The position numbers and the translations under genes were made by a program. From Phallus indusiatus (lineage: Eukaryota > Basidiomycota > Agaricomycetes > Phallales > Phallaceae): a DNA stretch of 64,000 bases. Below, piece by piece: positions 42,228 through 53,318 of the stretch. Under the pieces are notes generated by a model that saw only the letters and a program-made list of their open reading frames with translations, had not been told where the DNA came from and did no database searches. How positions within the stretch are numbered: the first letter of the stretch is position 1; every line of letters starts with the position of its first letter. The DNA is taken from the NCBI GenBank assembly GCA_027605045.1, contig JAQFWX010000033.1:310001-374000 (forward strand), given 5' to 3'.

Positions 42228-43817
42228 GTGTATACTCATGTTACTTACCACCATACGATTGTCAGAGTTCAAGCTCACAATTCCAGGCTTCCCATAAACA
42301 CCGTGATCCCAGACATACTTTATCGCGTATTCGTGTTGGCAATTTACGACACTAAAATCCCCGTGCAGTCTGCTTTAAGAATTTCGCATGTCTGTAGTCA
42401 CTGGAGACGATCTGCATTAGGATGGCCGTCTTTGTGGGCATTCGTGGATTTGAGTGCTACACCTTCAATGATCGATTTGTTCATAAGCCGGTCTGGGCAA
42501 GCTCCTCTCACTCTTACGTGGATGGAACAGGCACGGAGTTGGCCTATTCCCGCTGACGTTGACAACTGTACCCCGAAGCTGTATCTCGAGTCCAAAGCGA
42601 ATCTCATCGTGCCCCGCTTATGTTCCTTAACTCTACATCTTTTTGATCACCAATTCGCATCTCTCATAACCATATTTCAAAGCTCTCATTCACTACCTCT
42701 TCAAATGCGATGTTTGGATATCCTGTTATACCCATCAACCGAGCCGGTAAACTTTCCACTTTTAACGAATTATCTACGAGTAGACCTCTCCTGTCTTCGA
42801 AAACTCCGTATTAAAAGGTTGGATCCACCATGGCTTGGGCTTACAGGCAGCAAATTAGACAAATTGACGCAATTCAAGCTTTTACATCTCAATAATCCCC
42901 CCTCACTCTCTCAATTTCTACGTTTTCTTTCTACCTGTCCTCTTCTGTGCGAGTTGGAAATTTTTATTGCGGACGGGAATTCTGCGGGCATAGATGTTTC
43001 TGTTATTGAAACAAAAACTCCAAGAAAAATCGAGCTTCCCAACGTCAAACACCTTTTTTTGGGATCAGATGATCTGTCGGGTTATGTTTATATCCAGAAG
43101 CTTTCGACTCGTATCCGACCTGCGAAAAACATGTCCAGATTTTATTTGATGTATGATAATATCAATGACTCGAACTTGGAAATAGCTACCCTTTCACATT
43201 TCCATATTTTCGAAGCAATTCCATCCGGGGTACTATCCCAAGTTACTGGCCACAATTTTTTACATATATCGATTGATTCTGAGCTCGGTAATTTTCGAGT
43301 TTTCTTTGCGCATAATCGCTTTTGTTTTGGATCCGATGTTGCTTTCGATGTCTTTGGTACCTTTCCACCTTCCATTTCCGCACTCGACTATTCCACGCCA
43401 ATTCTCGATTTAGTACACGCCAACCCCGAAACAACCGAACTAGAATTGGGATCCCAAGCTTGGAAACTTCCTTGGATCACCGACGTTGACATGTCCAGTT
43501 TGTTCCCTAGTCTACGCACTTTGATACTGAGATTTTGGGGTAGGGATGTTATGACACCCGTACTCAATTTCCTACCATCGGCGGATTTGAAGCTCGAGAG
43601 GCTTGTTCTGGTGCATGCTTATGTAGTCTCACCAGCCGCTCTTCTTGACACGGTTTTGAAGACTGGAATCGAATTTGTGGAATTGTGCGGGGATTATGAC
43701 GATAACATGAAAGCTACCCTCAAGGACGCATGTACCGGCTTTATCTGTTGGGAGAGTGGGACAATGGAATTTCGTTTTTCACCAAGCTTAAGAAAGGATT
43801 GTGGTCATTCTAAGTAA
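42228..43817 (+). CDS. F-box/leucine-rich protein, diverged copy
   Basis: A frame of about 525 residues carries PINTVIPDILYRVFVLAIYD and SHVCSHWRRSALGWPSLWAF, the F-box-like motif. Leucine-rich segments follow (SCLRKLRIKRLDPPW, FLRFLSTCPLLCELEIF, LFPSLRTLILRF). It is clearly related to the other F-box genes but more distant than they are from each other. The start is uncertain: the open frame begins without an ATG. A short first exon (for example from the ATG at about 42202, spliced to the acceptor near 42260) would fit the phase but has a weak donor. The tail is basic and lacks the acidic end of the 40222 gene. Substrate unknown. Confidence 0.75.
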   Translation: MYTHVTYHHTIVRVQAHNSRLPINTVIPDILYRVFVLAIYDTKIPVQSALRISHVCSHWRRSALGWPSLWAFVDLSATPSMIDLFISRSGQAPLTLTWMEQARSWPIPADVDNCTPKLYLESKANLIVPRLCSLTLHLFDHQFASLITIFQSSHSLPLQMRCLDILLYPSTEPVNFPLLTNYLRVDLSCLRKLRIKRLDPPWLGLTGSKLDKLTQFKLLHLNNPPSLSQFLRFLSTCPLLCELEIFIADGNSAGIDVSVIETKTPRKIELPNVKHLFLGSDDLSGYVYIQKLSTRIRPAKNMSRFYLMYDNINDSNLEIATLSHFHIFEAIPSGVLSQVTGHNFLHISIDSELGNFRVFFAHNRFCFGSDVAFDVFGTFPPSISALDYSTPILDLVHANPETTELELGSQAWKLPWITDVDMSSLFPSLRTLILRFWGRDVMTPVLNFLPSADLKLERLVLVHAYVVSPAALLDTVLKTGIEFVELCGDYDDNMKATLKDACTGFICWESGTMEFRFSPSLRKDCGHSK

Positions 43818-44020
43818 AGAATTCATTGTTCAGTATATATATAGAAAAACAAACAGAATGTCATTTTTCTTATAAAATATTTGTTGTTATTCGTGAATCT
43901 CTACTGCGTCTGACGAAGATCGTTGAATTTAGGATATGCTATCGTATCGACATGGTTTCACATACCTGCATATAGGAATCTTTGTCAAAGGCACTGTTGT
44001 AATTTGCTAGTACGATTTGA

Positions 44021-44792
44021 TCAACAAACGCCAGGGATGTATCGATAAGGGACTCGTTTCATATAGCCGCCGTATGCGTCTTTTCCAAAGTGAGAACGAA
44101 GATTTTTTTCTTCCATGCGAGCCCGTTTGAGACACCAGTACCAAACGGTTGATGCCCACGAGAGCCATAGCACCATGAGAAGTTTTACGACCAATGAAGA
44201 GGCGGCCCATCCACATGTAATAACCAGACTTTGTGAGCTAAACACCAGTATGGCATTTCCGGTATAGATCATAAATGCACCGGTGTAACTGGGGTGTCGT
44301 ACTACGGCGTAGGGGCCTGAGTCAACGATTTTATGGTTTGGTCGAATTGTGACTTCAAAAGTGAATAGATCTCCCATTGTCTTGAAGCATAATAGTCGAA
44401 TGCAGGCTCCAGCTGTGACTAGAACGAAGCTTGCTAAGAATGGAAGGGATAGGCGACGTAGTTCATCGTTGGCATCCCTGGAGCACACGGTTTTGGCAGA
44501 TGATGTCAGAAGGTTAAAAGCGAGGGTTGAAAATAAAAAGATGCTAGGCATCACATTAGGCTACAATGTCAGCGAATAATCAGCTTTTTTTGGACACCAG
44601 ATATTTAAATGTCTATTGACTCACAAAGTTAATTATGGTACCGCCCGAAGCCATACGTCTCTCTTGGATAGTACTTCTGTCTATTGTATCCGAAGATGTT
44701 AATTTGTTGGGCGGCGTAGTCACTTTTAGACCCAGAAGACTCATCGTCAAGAGCATAAATAGTTTCAAGAGAATCTCGGACGACGACGACAT
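44021..44792 (-). CDS. ICMT-like membrane protein, copy 4
   Basis: Exons 44792-44625 (56 codons) and 44560-44021 (180 codons with stop) give a 235-residue protein. The splice sites are gtgagt and gtag. I start at the ATG at 44792 (MSSSSEILLK), matching the paralogues. An upstream in-frame region to 44867 exists but is not conserved. This copy keeps the full motif RPNHKIVDSGPYAVVRHPSYTG and the C-terminal EEKNLRSHFGKDAYGGYMKR..YRYIPGVC, so it is a better candidate for an active methyltransferase than copies 1-3. The family methylates prenylcysteine ends at the ER. It is divergent from the HEM14 gene, with about 235 bases between starts. Confidence 0.85.
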
Positions 44793-45027
44793 TGGTGTAA
44801 AAAGGATACCTTTCGTCTTACTCTTATCTCTGAGAAGATACGGTATTGCCAAATGTCCTGATATCATTGGAGCACGCTAATCCAAACCAAAAACACGCCG
44901 GGGCCATTGAGGGCCATTGCCAATACCCATTTGGGGCACCCGGCTGTCGAGTCTCAACGTCGCAAACAAAGTTCAGTCAGTGCACATGACGCGTGACATA
45001 TGTGACATTAACTTCGATGCCGACCAT

Positions 45028-46643
45028 ATGCCGCCGTCTACAATCGCCGTGCTAGGTGGAGGTATAACAGGTCTTTCAGCTACATTCCATCTATCACGAA
45101 GGTTCCCAAATGCGCGAATTGTTCTCCTCGAAAAATCTCAAAGACTAGGCGGATGGATTCGCAGCAAGCGAGTTTCCTTCGGTATACCTGGCGGTGATGT
45201 TGGAACTGCTGTTTTGGAAAGCGGACCCAGGACTTTAAGGCCTAATTCGCACCCTCTTTTAGAATTGGTATGCGTAATTTGCTATATGTTATATGTACTT
45301 ATGGTACATTTTGCCTCAAGATAAATTTGTTGGGTCTTCAATCTCAGCTGATCACGACGTCTGAGAATTCCGTGGCAGCCAAAAACAGATTTCTTTACCT
45401 ACCCGATAATCGTAAATCGGGTCTTACAGCAATACCTTCAAATGCCTTAGGATTTTTAAGATCTCAGCTAGCTTTCACCATTGTACCCGCAGTGCTGAGA
45501 GAACCATTCCGGAAAAAGAACCGCCCACCGGATGCGGAGGATGACGAATCGCTAGATTCATTAATGTCTCGACGGTTTGGGGGGGGATTTGCTCGAATAT
45601 TGGGCAGTTCTCTCGTCCACGGGATATACGCTGCAGACTCCAGAAAATTGAGTGTCAAAGCTGCCCTTCCGCCCCTTTGGATTGCCGAAAACAGAGGAAA
45701 CGGGTCTATCGTTCGGGGAGTTTTGAAATCTAGCAAAGCTCAGCCTCAACGTGAAAATAAGGAAACGTATAACACTGGTGGTTTGGATGTGTATCTGAAG
45801 CGGACATCAGTTTTTTCCTTTCAGGATGGTCTTCAGACTCTTCCTGATGCTATTACTCAAGTTTTGGAGACAAATCCAAACATTGAGATCCGCCGTGGGT
45901 TTGATGTCACCCAAATAACACCCTCCGATGAGTCTGTGAAAGTATGCTTCACTTTTACTTATTCCTTGCACATGACGAACTTTTTTTTTTTGCAGATTTC
46001 CAGCTCAACCGAAACAATATCAGCTTCTCACGTTATCACAACAATCCCCCCTCCAGATTTACAGAACCTTCTCACGCTCACATCCATCTCGCCATCGACT
46101 TTTCCGTGTTTCACCTCGAATCCCTATTCCTCGGTTACGGTCATTAATTTCGTCTTCGCCGCTCGTTCAGAATATCTACATCCACCGGGATTTGGATATC
46201 TCATCCCGCGTCCTAAAAACGGTTACGAAAGTGACGTTAACCCAGAAGGAATTTTAGGCGTTGTATTTGATTCATGTAGCCTAGGCGAACAAGATCTACC
46301 ACCCGGTCAAATTACTAAACTGACGATGATGGTCGGTGGACCCTATAAACCCCAATTACCGCCTTTGGAGGATAAACCCGCCTTAACCAAGGTCTTACTC
46401 AAAGCTTTGGAGCAACATCTTGGCAGACGACTTCCGGAACCTGCTTTCGTTGACGTTTCTCATCATCAGAGTTGTATTCCCACATTGACCTTGGGACACT
46501 TAGGACGTATGGCTGAACTTAGAGATGCTTTTTCTGGGCCGCCATGGAATGGTAGATTAGAGATAATTGGAGCCGGTATTGGTGGTGTAAGCGTTGGCGA
46601 TTGCGTTAGTCAGGGACGAAGTGCGGGAAGAGCATGGATGTAA
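45028..46643 (+). CDS. HEM14: Protoporphyrinogen oxidase
   Basis: Exons 45028-45267, 45321-45941 and 45996-46643 give 503 residues. The enzyme oxidises protoporphyrinogen IX to protoporphyrin IX, the penultimate step of haem synthesis, at the mitochondrial inner membrane. The N-terminus holds the FAD-binding dinucleotide motif IAVLGGGITGLSATFHLS and the following RLGGWIRS. Later motifs are LESGPRTLRP, ARILGSSLVHGIYAADSRKL, VFSFQDGLQTLP, and at the C-terminus GAGIGGVSVGDCVSQGRSA, the second FAD contact. I chose the ATG at 45028, close to the motif; an in-frame ATG at 44986 would add 14 residues that could matter for import. Introns are 53 and 54 bases. A single copy, apparently intact. Confidence 0.92.
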
Positions 46644-46848
46644 AATATTTAGTAGGAACGTCGCATCACGTCATCATGTATCGAACAGTCAGCACGCAAC
46701 ACGATCTGATATTAGAAGTGCAAAAAGATCCCTTTCAATGAGGCATAAGTAGACACATAAGAAAGAGCGACATGTATGATCATAGTATGTTATAAACTCA
46801 TATGGGTGGCAAATGACGGCGTCCAATATAAGTACAATTGTCTGACTT

Positions 46849-47784
46849 TTACTTCTGGGTGGTTTTGTGAGCCGCTTTAGAAGCTGCGGCCTTTGCTTTC
46901 CTCTCAGCAGTGTGTTTAATAACAAGAGCCCTAATTTCCCCGCGTTAATTTTGCTCAGCCGTTCTAATGATCACTTACTCATATTCAGCTTTTTGTTCCT
47001 TTTGACGATCAATCCGTCTTCGGTTCAAGCTTCGCAAGTGACGTCGACGTTGCAAACGAATTGGTGTAACAAGACGTTGAATCTTCGGTCTGTCATCGTC
47101 TATTAGTCCACATCATGTTTATCCATTCGTGTGTCACATACGCTTTAGTATATGGTTTAGCATCAGGATTCTTCTTAGACTGAACTTCACGTCTAATAAC
47201 ATATTTCCGAACATCATCTTCCTTCGTCAAATTGAAGAATCGTCTGATCTTCGTAGCACGTTTCGGTCCGAGACGTTTGGGCAAAACGTTCTCTGTCAGG
47301 TCCCCGATAGGACTTTCACCTTGTTTGACAATGACAAGGGACAAGACCGCAATGTCAGGTCCGACAATGCAACCACGGACAGATTTGCGCTTGCGTTCAC
47401 CGGTGCGTCGAGGGCGGTAGCAAGAGTGACCGTCGGATAAGAGGAGACGGACACGGTTGGGGAGGAGGACACCTTGCTTCATCGGGAAACCTTGTTTGTC
47501 GTTACCTCCGGTGATGCGGACGATATATCCTTTCCATTCGTCGCCTAGCGAGTCGAGGGGGACCTCTTGGGAGATTTTCTTGTCGTAGAAGACACGGCTG
47601 TAAAAAGTTTTGAATGAACAATTTCAGGATAAAGACAATAATGAACTTACTATCGACGTTCGTCATCGAAATCATAGGTCTTTTGGCACCCAGTTGCTGG
47701 GTCTGTTCAACATGTAGCAGTCATAGTTAGTATAAGCTGACGGGGTTTGTCAAAATTTGACGCACTGGCAATGTTCAACTTCAT
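46849..47784 (-). CDS. RPS6: Ribosomal protein eS6, copy 1
   Basis: Five exons (47784-47766, 47702-47651, 47597-47142, 47089-46979, 46930-46849) encode 239 residues. It is a component of the small ribosomal subunit and a known TOR/S6-kinase target in eukaryotes. Motifs: [70 protein letters not shown], and a long basic C-terminal helix ending KTTQK. It lies in inverted orientation to copy 2 (49250-50193) with RPS13 between them. Exons and introns 1 and 4 are nearly identical to copy 2. Intron 2 (gtaagttcattatt) is quite different, and intron 3 differs after its first 25 bases. Confidence 0.93.
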
Positions 47785-48369
47785 TTTTTGGGAAGAAAAT
47801 TATTTCTAAGGCACGGAGAAACCTCCGTTCTTCTCTCTAGTTTTGAAATTACAAGAGGAAATGCACCTCTTCAGTATTGAGAGTTTGAGGAAAACGATGG
47901 TCGGAGTATCAAGTTGAGGCAACTATTACAGTTGCTTACGTCAGCCAACAACCCTCAAAGGACGATTCGAGATATTGACATTTTCTCTTGATTTCTCATT
48001 CCGAAGTGTAGAACTTTTATTAGTTTGAGAAGAAAAGCCTCAGGAAAGTTTAATTTAAGTAACATTTTGACTTCTGGTTGTGATTGCAATGGCGGCTTAG
48101 CTTCTATGTTACGAACATTATACCGAGGGAAAATTTCAATCTGAATGAGCAACGTTGAAAATGTATCAGAATTAAGGCGTTTGAGACGCGAAAGTTTAAT
48201 GTACCGAACTCTGCGGTGGAAGCGAACTCATATATAGAGATCCTAATTGCATATTAGCCTTAGCCTAGCATTTTTGAGTCATGTATGTATGTAAGATAAC
48301 ATGCGAATTTCTCTTCATCTCCATGCAATCACTGCCTTAAAATAACAGATAAGCGAGGCGTGGAAGCAC

Positions 48370-48943
48370 CTATGCAATTAAAGTCGAAGCAGTCGCGGCG
48401 TCGTATTTAAATGTTGGGGGAATCTGCTGCTTGGTCTTGTAGTACCGCGCCAAACGATGAATTCTTGATTCAATAAGAATCAAACGAAACTTCGAGTCCT
48501 TGTCTTTGCGGTTGATTTCAAGGTGCTTGCGGACAGCAACGGCCTTCTTTACCAAATGCCACAAGTCCTCAGGAATAGAAGGGGCCAGACCTAGTTAAAC
48601 TCGGGTAAGAATTGGCGGTAATGTGTTCGTAGAAGATAGGGTAGTACCGTGCGATTTTAAGATACGCAGAATCTTGTTACCGGTGACGAATCTGACTTGG
48701 GGGATACCATGAGCGTCACGAAGGGTTACACCGATTTGAGATGGGGTCAAGCCCTTGCGAGCAAGTTTGATGATGTGGTCGACAACATCCTCAGTGGTAG
48801 TTTTGAGCCAAGACGGGGGTGCGCGACGGTATGGGAGGGCAGAGGATGCTAAAGAATAGACGGACTAAATCCACTGGAAAAAATGAATACGGTCGAGGTT
48901 TTGACATACAAATACCCTTTCCGGGAGCATGCATACGACCCAT
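48370..48943 (-). CDS. RPS13: Ribosomal protein uS15 (S13)
   Basis: Exons 48943-48910, 48848-48648 and 48590-48370 give 151 residues, the normal length. Motifs: [65 protein letters not shown], and [21 protein letters not shown] component of the 40S subunit. The first intron donor was placed after GGTATTT because that restores the conserved GKGIS. The gene is divergent from RPS6 copy 2, with 306 bases between start codons, a likely shared promoter region. Confidence 0.93.
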
Positions 48944-49249
48944 GGCGGACTATCAAGGAGATGTTAGCAAGGTCGGTTCTCAACAAAATTATCAACCCAG
49001 ACTCACTTATTTGTTTTGTTTGGTAAGTCTTGAAAGTCTTGAGGAGATGAAGAGATGGAGAACAAACGAACAAAATCAAAGTCCGCTTGAAGCTCACGTA
49101 AGCAACTGTAACAGTTGCTCAACTTCGTACTCCGCCGGTTATTCCTCCTCAAGCTGTATACGTCGTTGGGGTCTCGTCTCTCAATAATCTTCAAGGTAAT
49201 AAAAAAATAAAAGTGGAGATAATTCTCCCATTTTCATTATTGTGGTAGC
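48944..49249. promoter_or_regulatory. Bidirectional ribosomal-protein promoter (RPS13 / RPS6 copy 2)
   Basis: This interval separates the divergent RPS13 and RPS6 copy 2 genes. It contains cgtaagcaactgtaacag followed by ttgctcaact (49097-49134). The block is conserved upstream of RPS6 copy 1 (47940-47902, other strand), while the sequence between it and each ATG is unrelated. The core caactgtaacagttg is a near palindrome and is a candidate binding site. Confidence 0.55.
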
Positions 49250-50193
49250 ATGAAGTTGAACATTGCCAGTGCGTCGTATTTTGACAAACCCCGTCGGCTT
49301 ATACTAACTATGACTGCTACATGTTGAACAGACCCAGCAACTGGGTGCCAAAAGACTTATGATTTCGATGACGAACGTCGATAGTCAGTCCTTAATTCAT
49401 CTCATGCCCAACTTGTCCAATTAAACTCTTTCTTTCGGACAGCCGTGTCTTCTACGACAAGAAAATCTCTCAAGAGGTCCCCCTTGACTCGCTAGGCGAC
49501 GAATGGAAAGGATATATCGTCCGTATCACCGGAGGCAACGACAAACAAGGTTTCCCGATGAAGCAGGGAGTCCTCCTCCCCAACCGTGTCCGTCTCCTCT
49601 TATCCGACGGTCACTCTTGCTACCGCCCTCGACGCACCGGTGAACGCAAGCGCAAATCTGTCCGTGGTTGCATTGTCGGACCTGACATTGCGGTCTTGTC
49701 CCTTGTCATTGTCAAACAAGGTGAAAGTCCTATCGGGGACCTGACAGAGAACGTTTTGCCCAAACGTCTCGGACCGAAACGTGCTACGAAGATCAGACGG
49801 TTCTTCAATTTGACGAAAGAGGATGATGTTCGGAAATATGTTATTAGACGTGAAGTTCAGTCTAAGAAGAACCCTGATGCTAAACCATATACTAAAGCGT
49901 ATGTGACACACGAATGGATATCGATGGAGACTTGAATGACAATTTATGACAGACCAAAGATTCAACGTCTTGTTACACCGATCCGTTTGCAACGCCGACG
50001 TCACTTGCGAAGCTTGAACCGGAGACGGATTGATCGTCAAAAGGAACAAAAAGCTGAATATGAGTAAGTGATCATTAGAACGGCAGAGCAAAATTAACGC
50101 GGGGAAATTAGGGCTCTTGTTATCAAACACACTGCTGAGAGGAAGGCAAAGGCCGCAGCTTCTAAGGCGGCTCACAAAACTACCCAGAAGTAA
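49250..50193 (+). CDS. RPS6: Ribosomal protein eS6, copy 2
   Basis: Exons 49250-49268, 49332-49383, 49443-49898, 49953-50063 and 50112-50193 give 239 residues, apparently identical or nearly identical to copy 1. The second intron donor is gtcagt, a less usual sequence, where copy 1 has gtaagt. All exon phases match copy 1. Both genes look functional. It is transcribed rightward, divergent from RPS13. Confidence 0.93.
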
Positions 50194-51029
50194 AATGGGA
50201 TTTGATCAAACCTACTGTAGTACTTACGGTGGACATACCTCTCCGAGGGTTATTGAAGGAAATATGATCTATGGTCATGCATCATGTCGGTTGAAAGAAA
50301 GTAAACTGCGGATTTAGCGTCGCCTCACGTTCAATGTTGTTGGTATTAAGCAATAATTCACTATGCTATTTGTCTTATGCTTCGAGAACGTTGATCTGCC
50401 GCTCTTGCACTACGCACTGAAATTCTGAGCGACAGTCTTCTCTTAATGATGCTGATGCGCCCGCTTATTTTCGTAATTTGCTGAGTACCTTGAAACGCGG
50501 AATGCCATCATGGTGGAGCAATCTCTTAAACGCTCTGTTGGTAAGCACACTGCCTTTTCAGCGCCTTGTTGGTTTACAGTTCAGGAGTCCCTCCGTCCAA
50601 CTCAGTTTGCCAATCATGCTATCAGCAAAGTCTAATCCATCGACAAGTATATACGCGGGAGTCTCCATTGAAAAAAGGAGAAGTGAACGTGTATCTCCGA
50701 CCCTGTTTTCGAGAGAAAGGCATTGTATGGGAAATTTATTTTGATCATGCGCATGATCACCGCCTAAGCCATCACTGGTACCGCAGCTAAGCATAATACT
50801 TCAAGCCCATCAATCTGAACGGTAAAGCATGACAGTCGAAACCGTTTCCAATCAAATGCTAAGGAGATCCGATTCTTTCGGCAGATAAATAGTTTGTCGC
50901 ATTGGAGGTCTAACATTTTATTTGCTTTACCCCATCTTTCTTGACACTGTCTCGGTACCCGCTAGTAGTGACGCGCTTTTGACTCACTACTCGAATACTC
51001 AATTTGAGTAGCACAACTTTGTAAAGAAG
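50194..51029. other. Intergenic region, partly duplicated upstream of the second receptor gene
   Basis: I recognise no protein. Parts (about 50340-50700 and 50930-51029) are related to 52740-53318, upstream of the second receptor-like gene: gagaagtgaacgtgta, ctcgaatactca and similar. This supports a tandem duplication of about 2.3 kb. Open frames 50478-50744 and 50566-50790 are not preserved in the second copy. Confidence 0.45.
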
Positions 51030-52469
51030 ATGGCGCCTCTGACTACAGTAGGGAAGAGTGTCGTTGGACTACAAATTTTGGGCCTCATCTTGTTGACGAT
51101 GCTATTTTGCACTCTAAAATTATCCAATGCGCATGACCGTCATTCATTATTCATGAATTTTTTGATGACATGGCTAATGTATAGCGCATATACTACCTTC
51201 CAGTGCGTCCACTCAACTTTCAGCTTTCACTTGATTTTTTTTATTTTTTTTACAGCGTTCTGACCATCGTCGCTTTGCCTTTTACAGTAGCTCAACCTAA
51301 TGTGGATATCATAAGAGGAACATTATTAGATTTTTTCAGCATAATGTAAGCTGAGGTATTCTTGAGGTTAAATCAAGACTAAACTTGCGTTGACTGATAG
51401 ATCGATAATTGCGACATTGAACCTCATTATTCATGTGAGATCTGTTACTGTTATGCATGGTATTTATGGCTGATACCAAATAATGAAGCTTTGGTTTAAA
51501 ATGCGAAGCGCGTTAACAACGAACCTTAACAACTATGTTGAAAAATGGCTGACTCCTGTGGTAAATCAATTTATTTTTTTGCCCACTTTCTGATCGTGTG
51601 GATTAATAAAGCGTATCAGCTGCTCGTATCTCCTTACTTGATTGGATCGTCATGTCTGGTATTTATCGAGCCCACTACGATCTGTTAAGACGACCTAAGA
51701 CTTAGTGTATATCACAGGCCGAACTTTTCCTTGTTCAGAGCAGCACAATTTTTGCATACATTTTCCTTTCCGTTATGCTCACCGCTTCTCTTTGGGATAG
51801 TAAGTCTACGTGAGATGATTTTATTTGACCTTCAACACCGATATTTTTTTTCAGTTCTTCTTCTGGCGATGTTTTTGTTTAAGCACCGAGTCGTACGCTT
51901 AGCCGTTCAGCGCGGTCTACTACCGATCCCGTTACTCGTGCGACTTTTAATTTTTTCGGTGCTGAGATTAGCATACTGCGGGTATGTTTTTCTTCTTAAT
52001 AAGAAACTTGGTAAAATATATCTCGTGACTGCTGTAGAGTCTCATTAGGCCTTCATACCAAGGCTAACATTGGAAACAATCCGGCCGCAGTCATGAGTTC
52101 GAAACTAGAACAGGCAGAATTGATTATCCAAAGCTTGAGTGCGTCATATTTGAATGATGATGAGACTAAATACTGATGTTCATCGTCAAGTTCCCATAAG
52201 CGTCTTTGCATTGTTTGGCCTACGACAAGTAAGCCCGCTGGCACAGCCTTAATACTTTATTTACCTGACGCCGCTTTGACAAGGATATACTCCGAATGTG
52301 GTTTCCCTGTATTTCCCGAAAAACGGAGGAACGGACCTTAATAGTAGTTGCTCCAGAGAATTATAGTACGAGAGCATTGCTACCAAACGACATGGAATCC
52401 CAGGTCTCGCCGGATTCGACGCAACCATCGCAGCACTATCAATATCCTAGTATCAAAAGCAATAAATGA
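51030..52469 (+). CDS. Seven-helix receptor-like membrane protein, copy 1
   Basis: Nine or so short exons can be joined in phase to give about 330-380 residues. The N-terminus is short and is followed by seven hydrophobic segments: LQILGLILLTMLFCTLKL; FLMTWLMYSAYTTF with VLTIVALPF; LLDFFSIM with ATLNLIIH; LLVSPYLIGSSCLV; TIFAYIFLSVMLTASLWD with ILLLAMFLFKHR; LVRLLIFSVLRLAYCG; IPISVFALFGLRQ. A Ser/Thr-rich tail ends at a TGA (52467-52469). Splice sites are consensus (for example gtaagc, gtaaat, cag). The topology and the basic loop KHRVVRLAVQRGLLP fit a fungal G-protein-coupled-receptor-like family; no ligand or motif-level identity to pheromone receptors is seen. It forms a tandem pair with 53319-54776. 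Confidence 0.7.
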
Positions 52470-53318
52470 TGTAGTATCATAAGTTTTCACGACGAATATT
52501 AACGTTCGCCATACCTTTTGTCCGAACGTATACAAATTCAAGTTCAAATTTACATAATTAAAATCGGATACAGTGTGCCATTGCTCCGTAAGTTCATCTT
52601 CCTTTTTCCAGATAATTCATCTCATTATTTAATACACCAAATTTGTCTTCAACGCTGACGACAGTTGGATTAAAGCTGAATGCTATGAATCAGTGACTGC
52701 AACAACTGGGGAGCAAAAATTACGCGGATTCAATTCAATACTTTGATCACTAAATGCATGGTATTGACATTACACAAAGACTAGTTTGCTATGCTACATG
52801 TCTTATGCATCGAAAATCGTTGATCCTCTTCCGCTTCGCAATGGGTACATGAATCCTAAAGATAACGGTTTAGCTTCTCAATCATACCGGTAAGCCCACT
52901 TATCTCTATGATTTGATGTAAACTTTGGTACACTAAACCAACGCGTCATATTATACGCAAACGATTTCTTTGAGGAGAATAAAATGAACGTGTAACTTTA
53001 GTGCGTTTATCTCAACACAAAATATGTAAAAAAGTGCATGATTGCCGCCCAAGATACCACCGCAACTATCCACAATGACATTGTGGAAACGTTGTCACAA
53101 TGTTTCCATCAGTCAATTCGCATAGAAAAGTATGACAGTGGGAACTGTTTGCGTTAATTATCAAGGGCCAACTTCTAGGCGAATAAATAGTGAGTTCAAT
53201 GTTGCGTCAAGGGTCTAGTAGCTTCTCATTCCCCATTTTTCCTGACATTGCCTCAGTACCCTCTCATACTCAGCTCGCACTATAGTATACTCAAAAAGTA
53301 ACTTTAAGTTCGTAAAAA
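52470..53318. other. Spacer between the two receptor-like genes
   Basis: No gene is recognised. The right part mirrors the upstream region of the first receptor-like gene, in keeping with tandem duplication. Near 53072-53104 the text caatgacattgtgg, then cacaatgtttcc, forms an imperfect inverted repeat. Confidence 0.4.

Noticed and set aside
47129..47440. Open frames opposite the RPS6 exons (also 49600-50175)
   Set aside because: Antisense shadows of a highly conserved ribosomal protein; both copies show the same frames only because the exons are identical.
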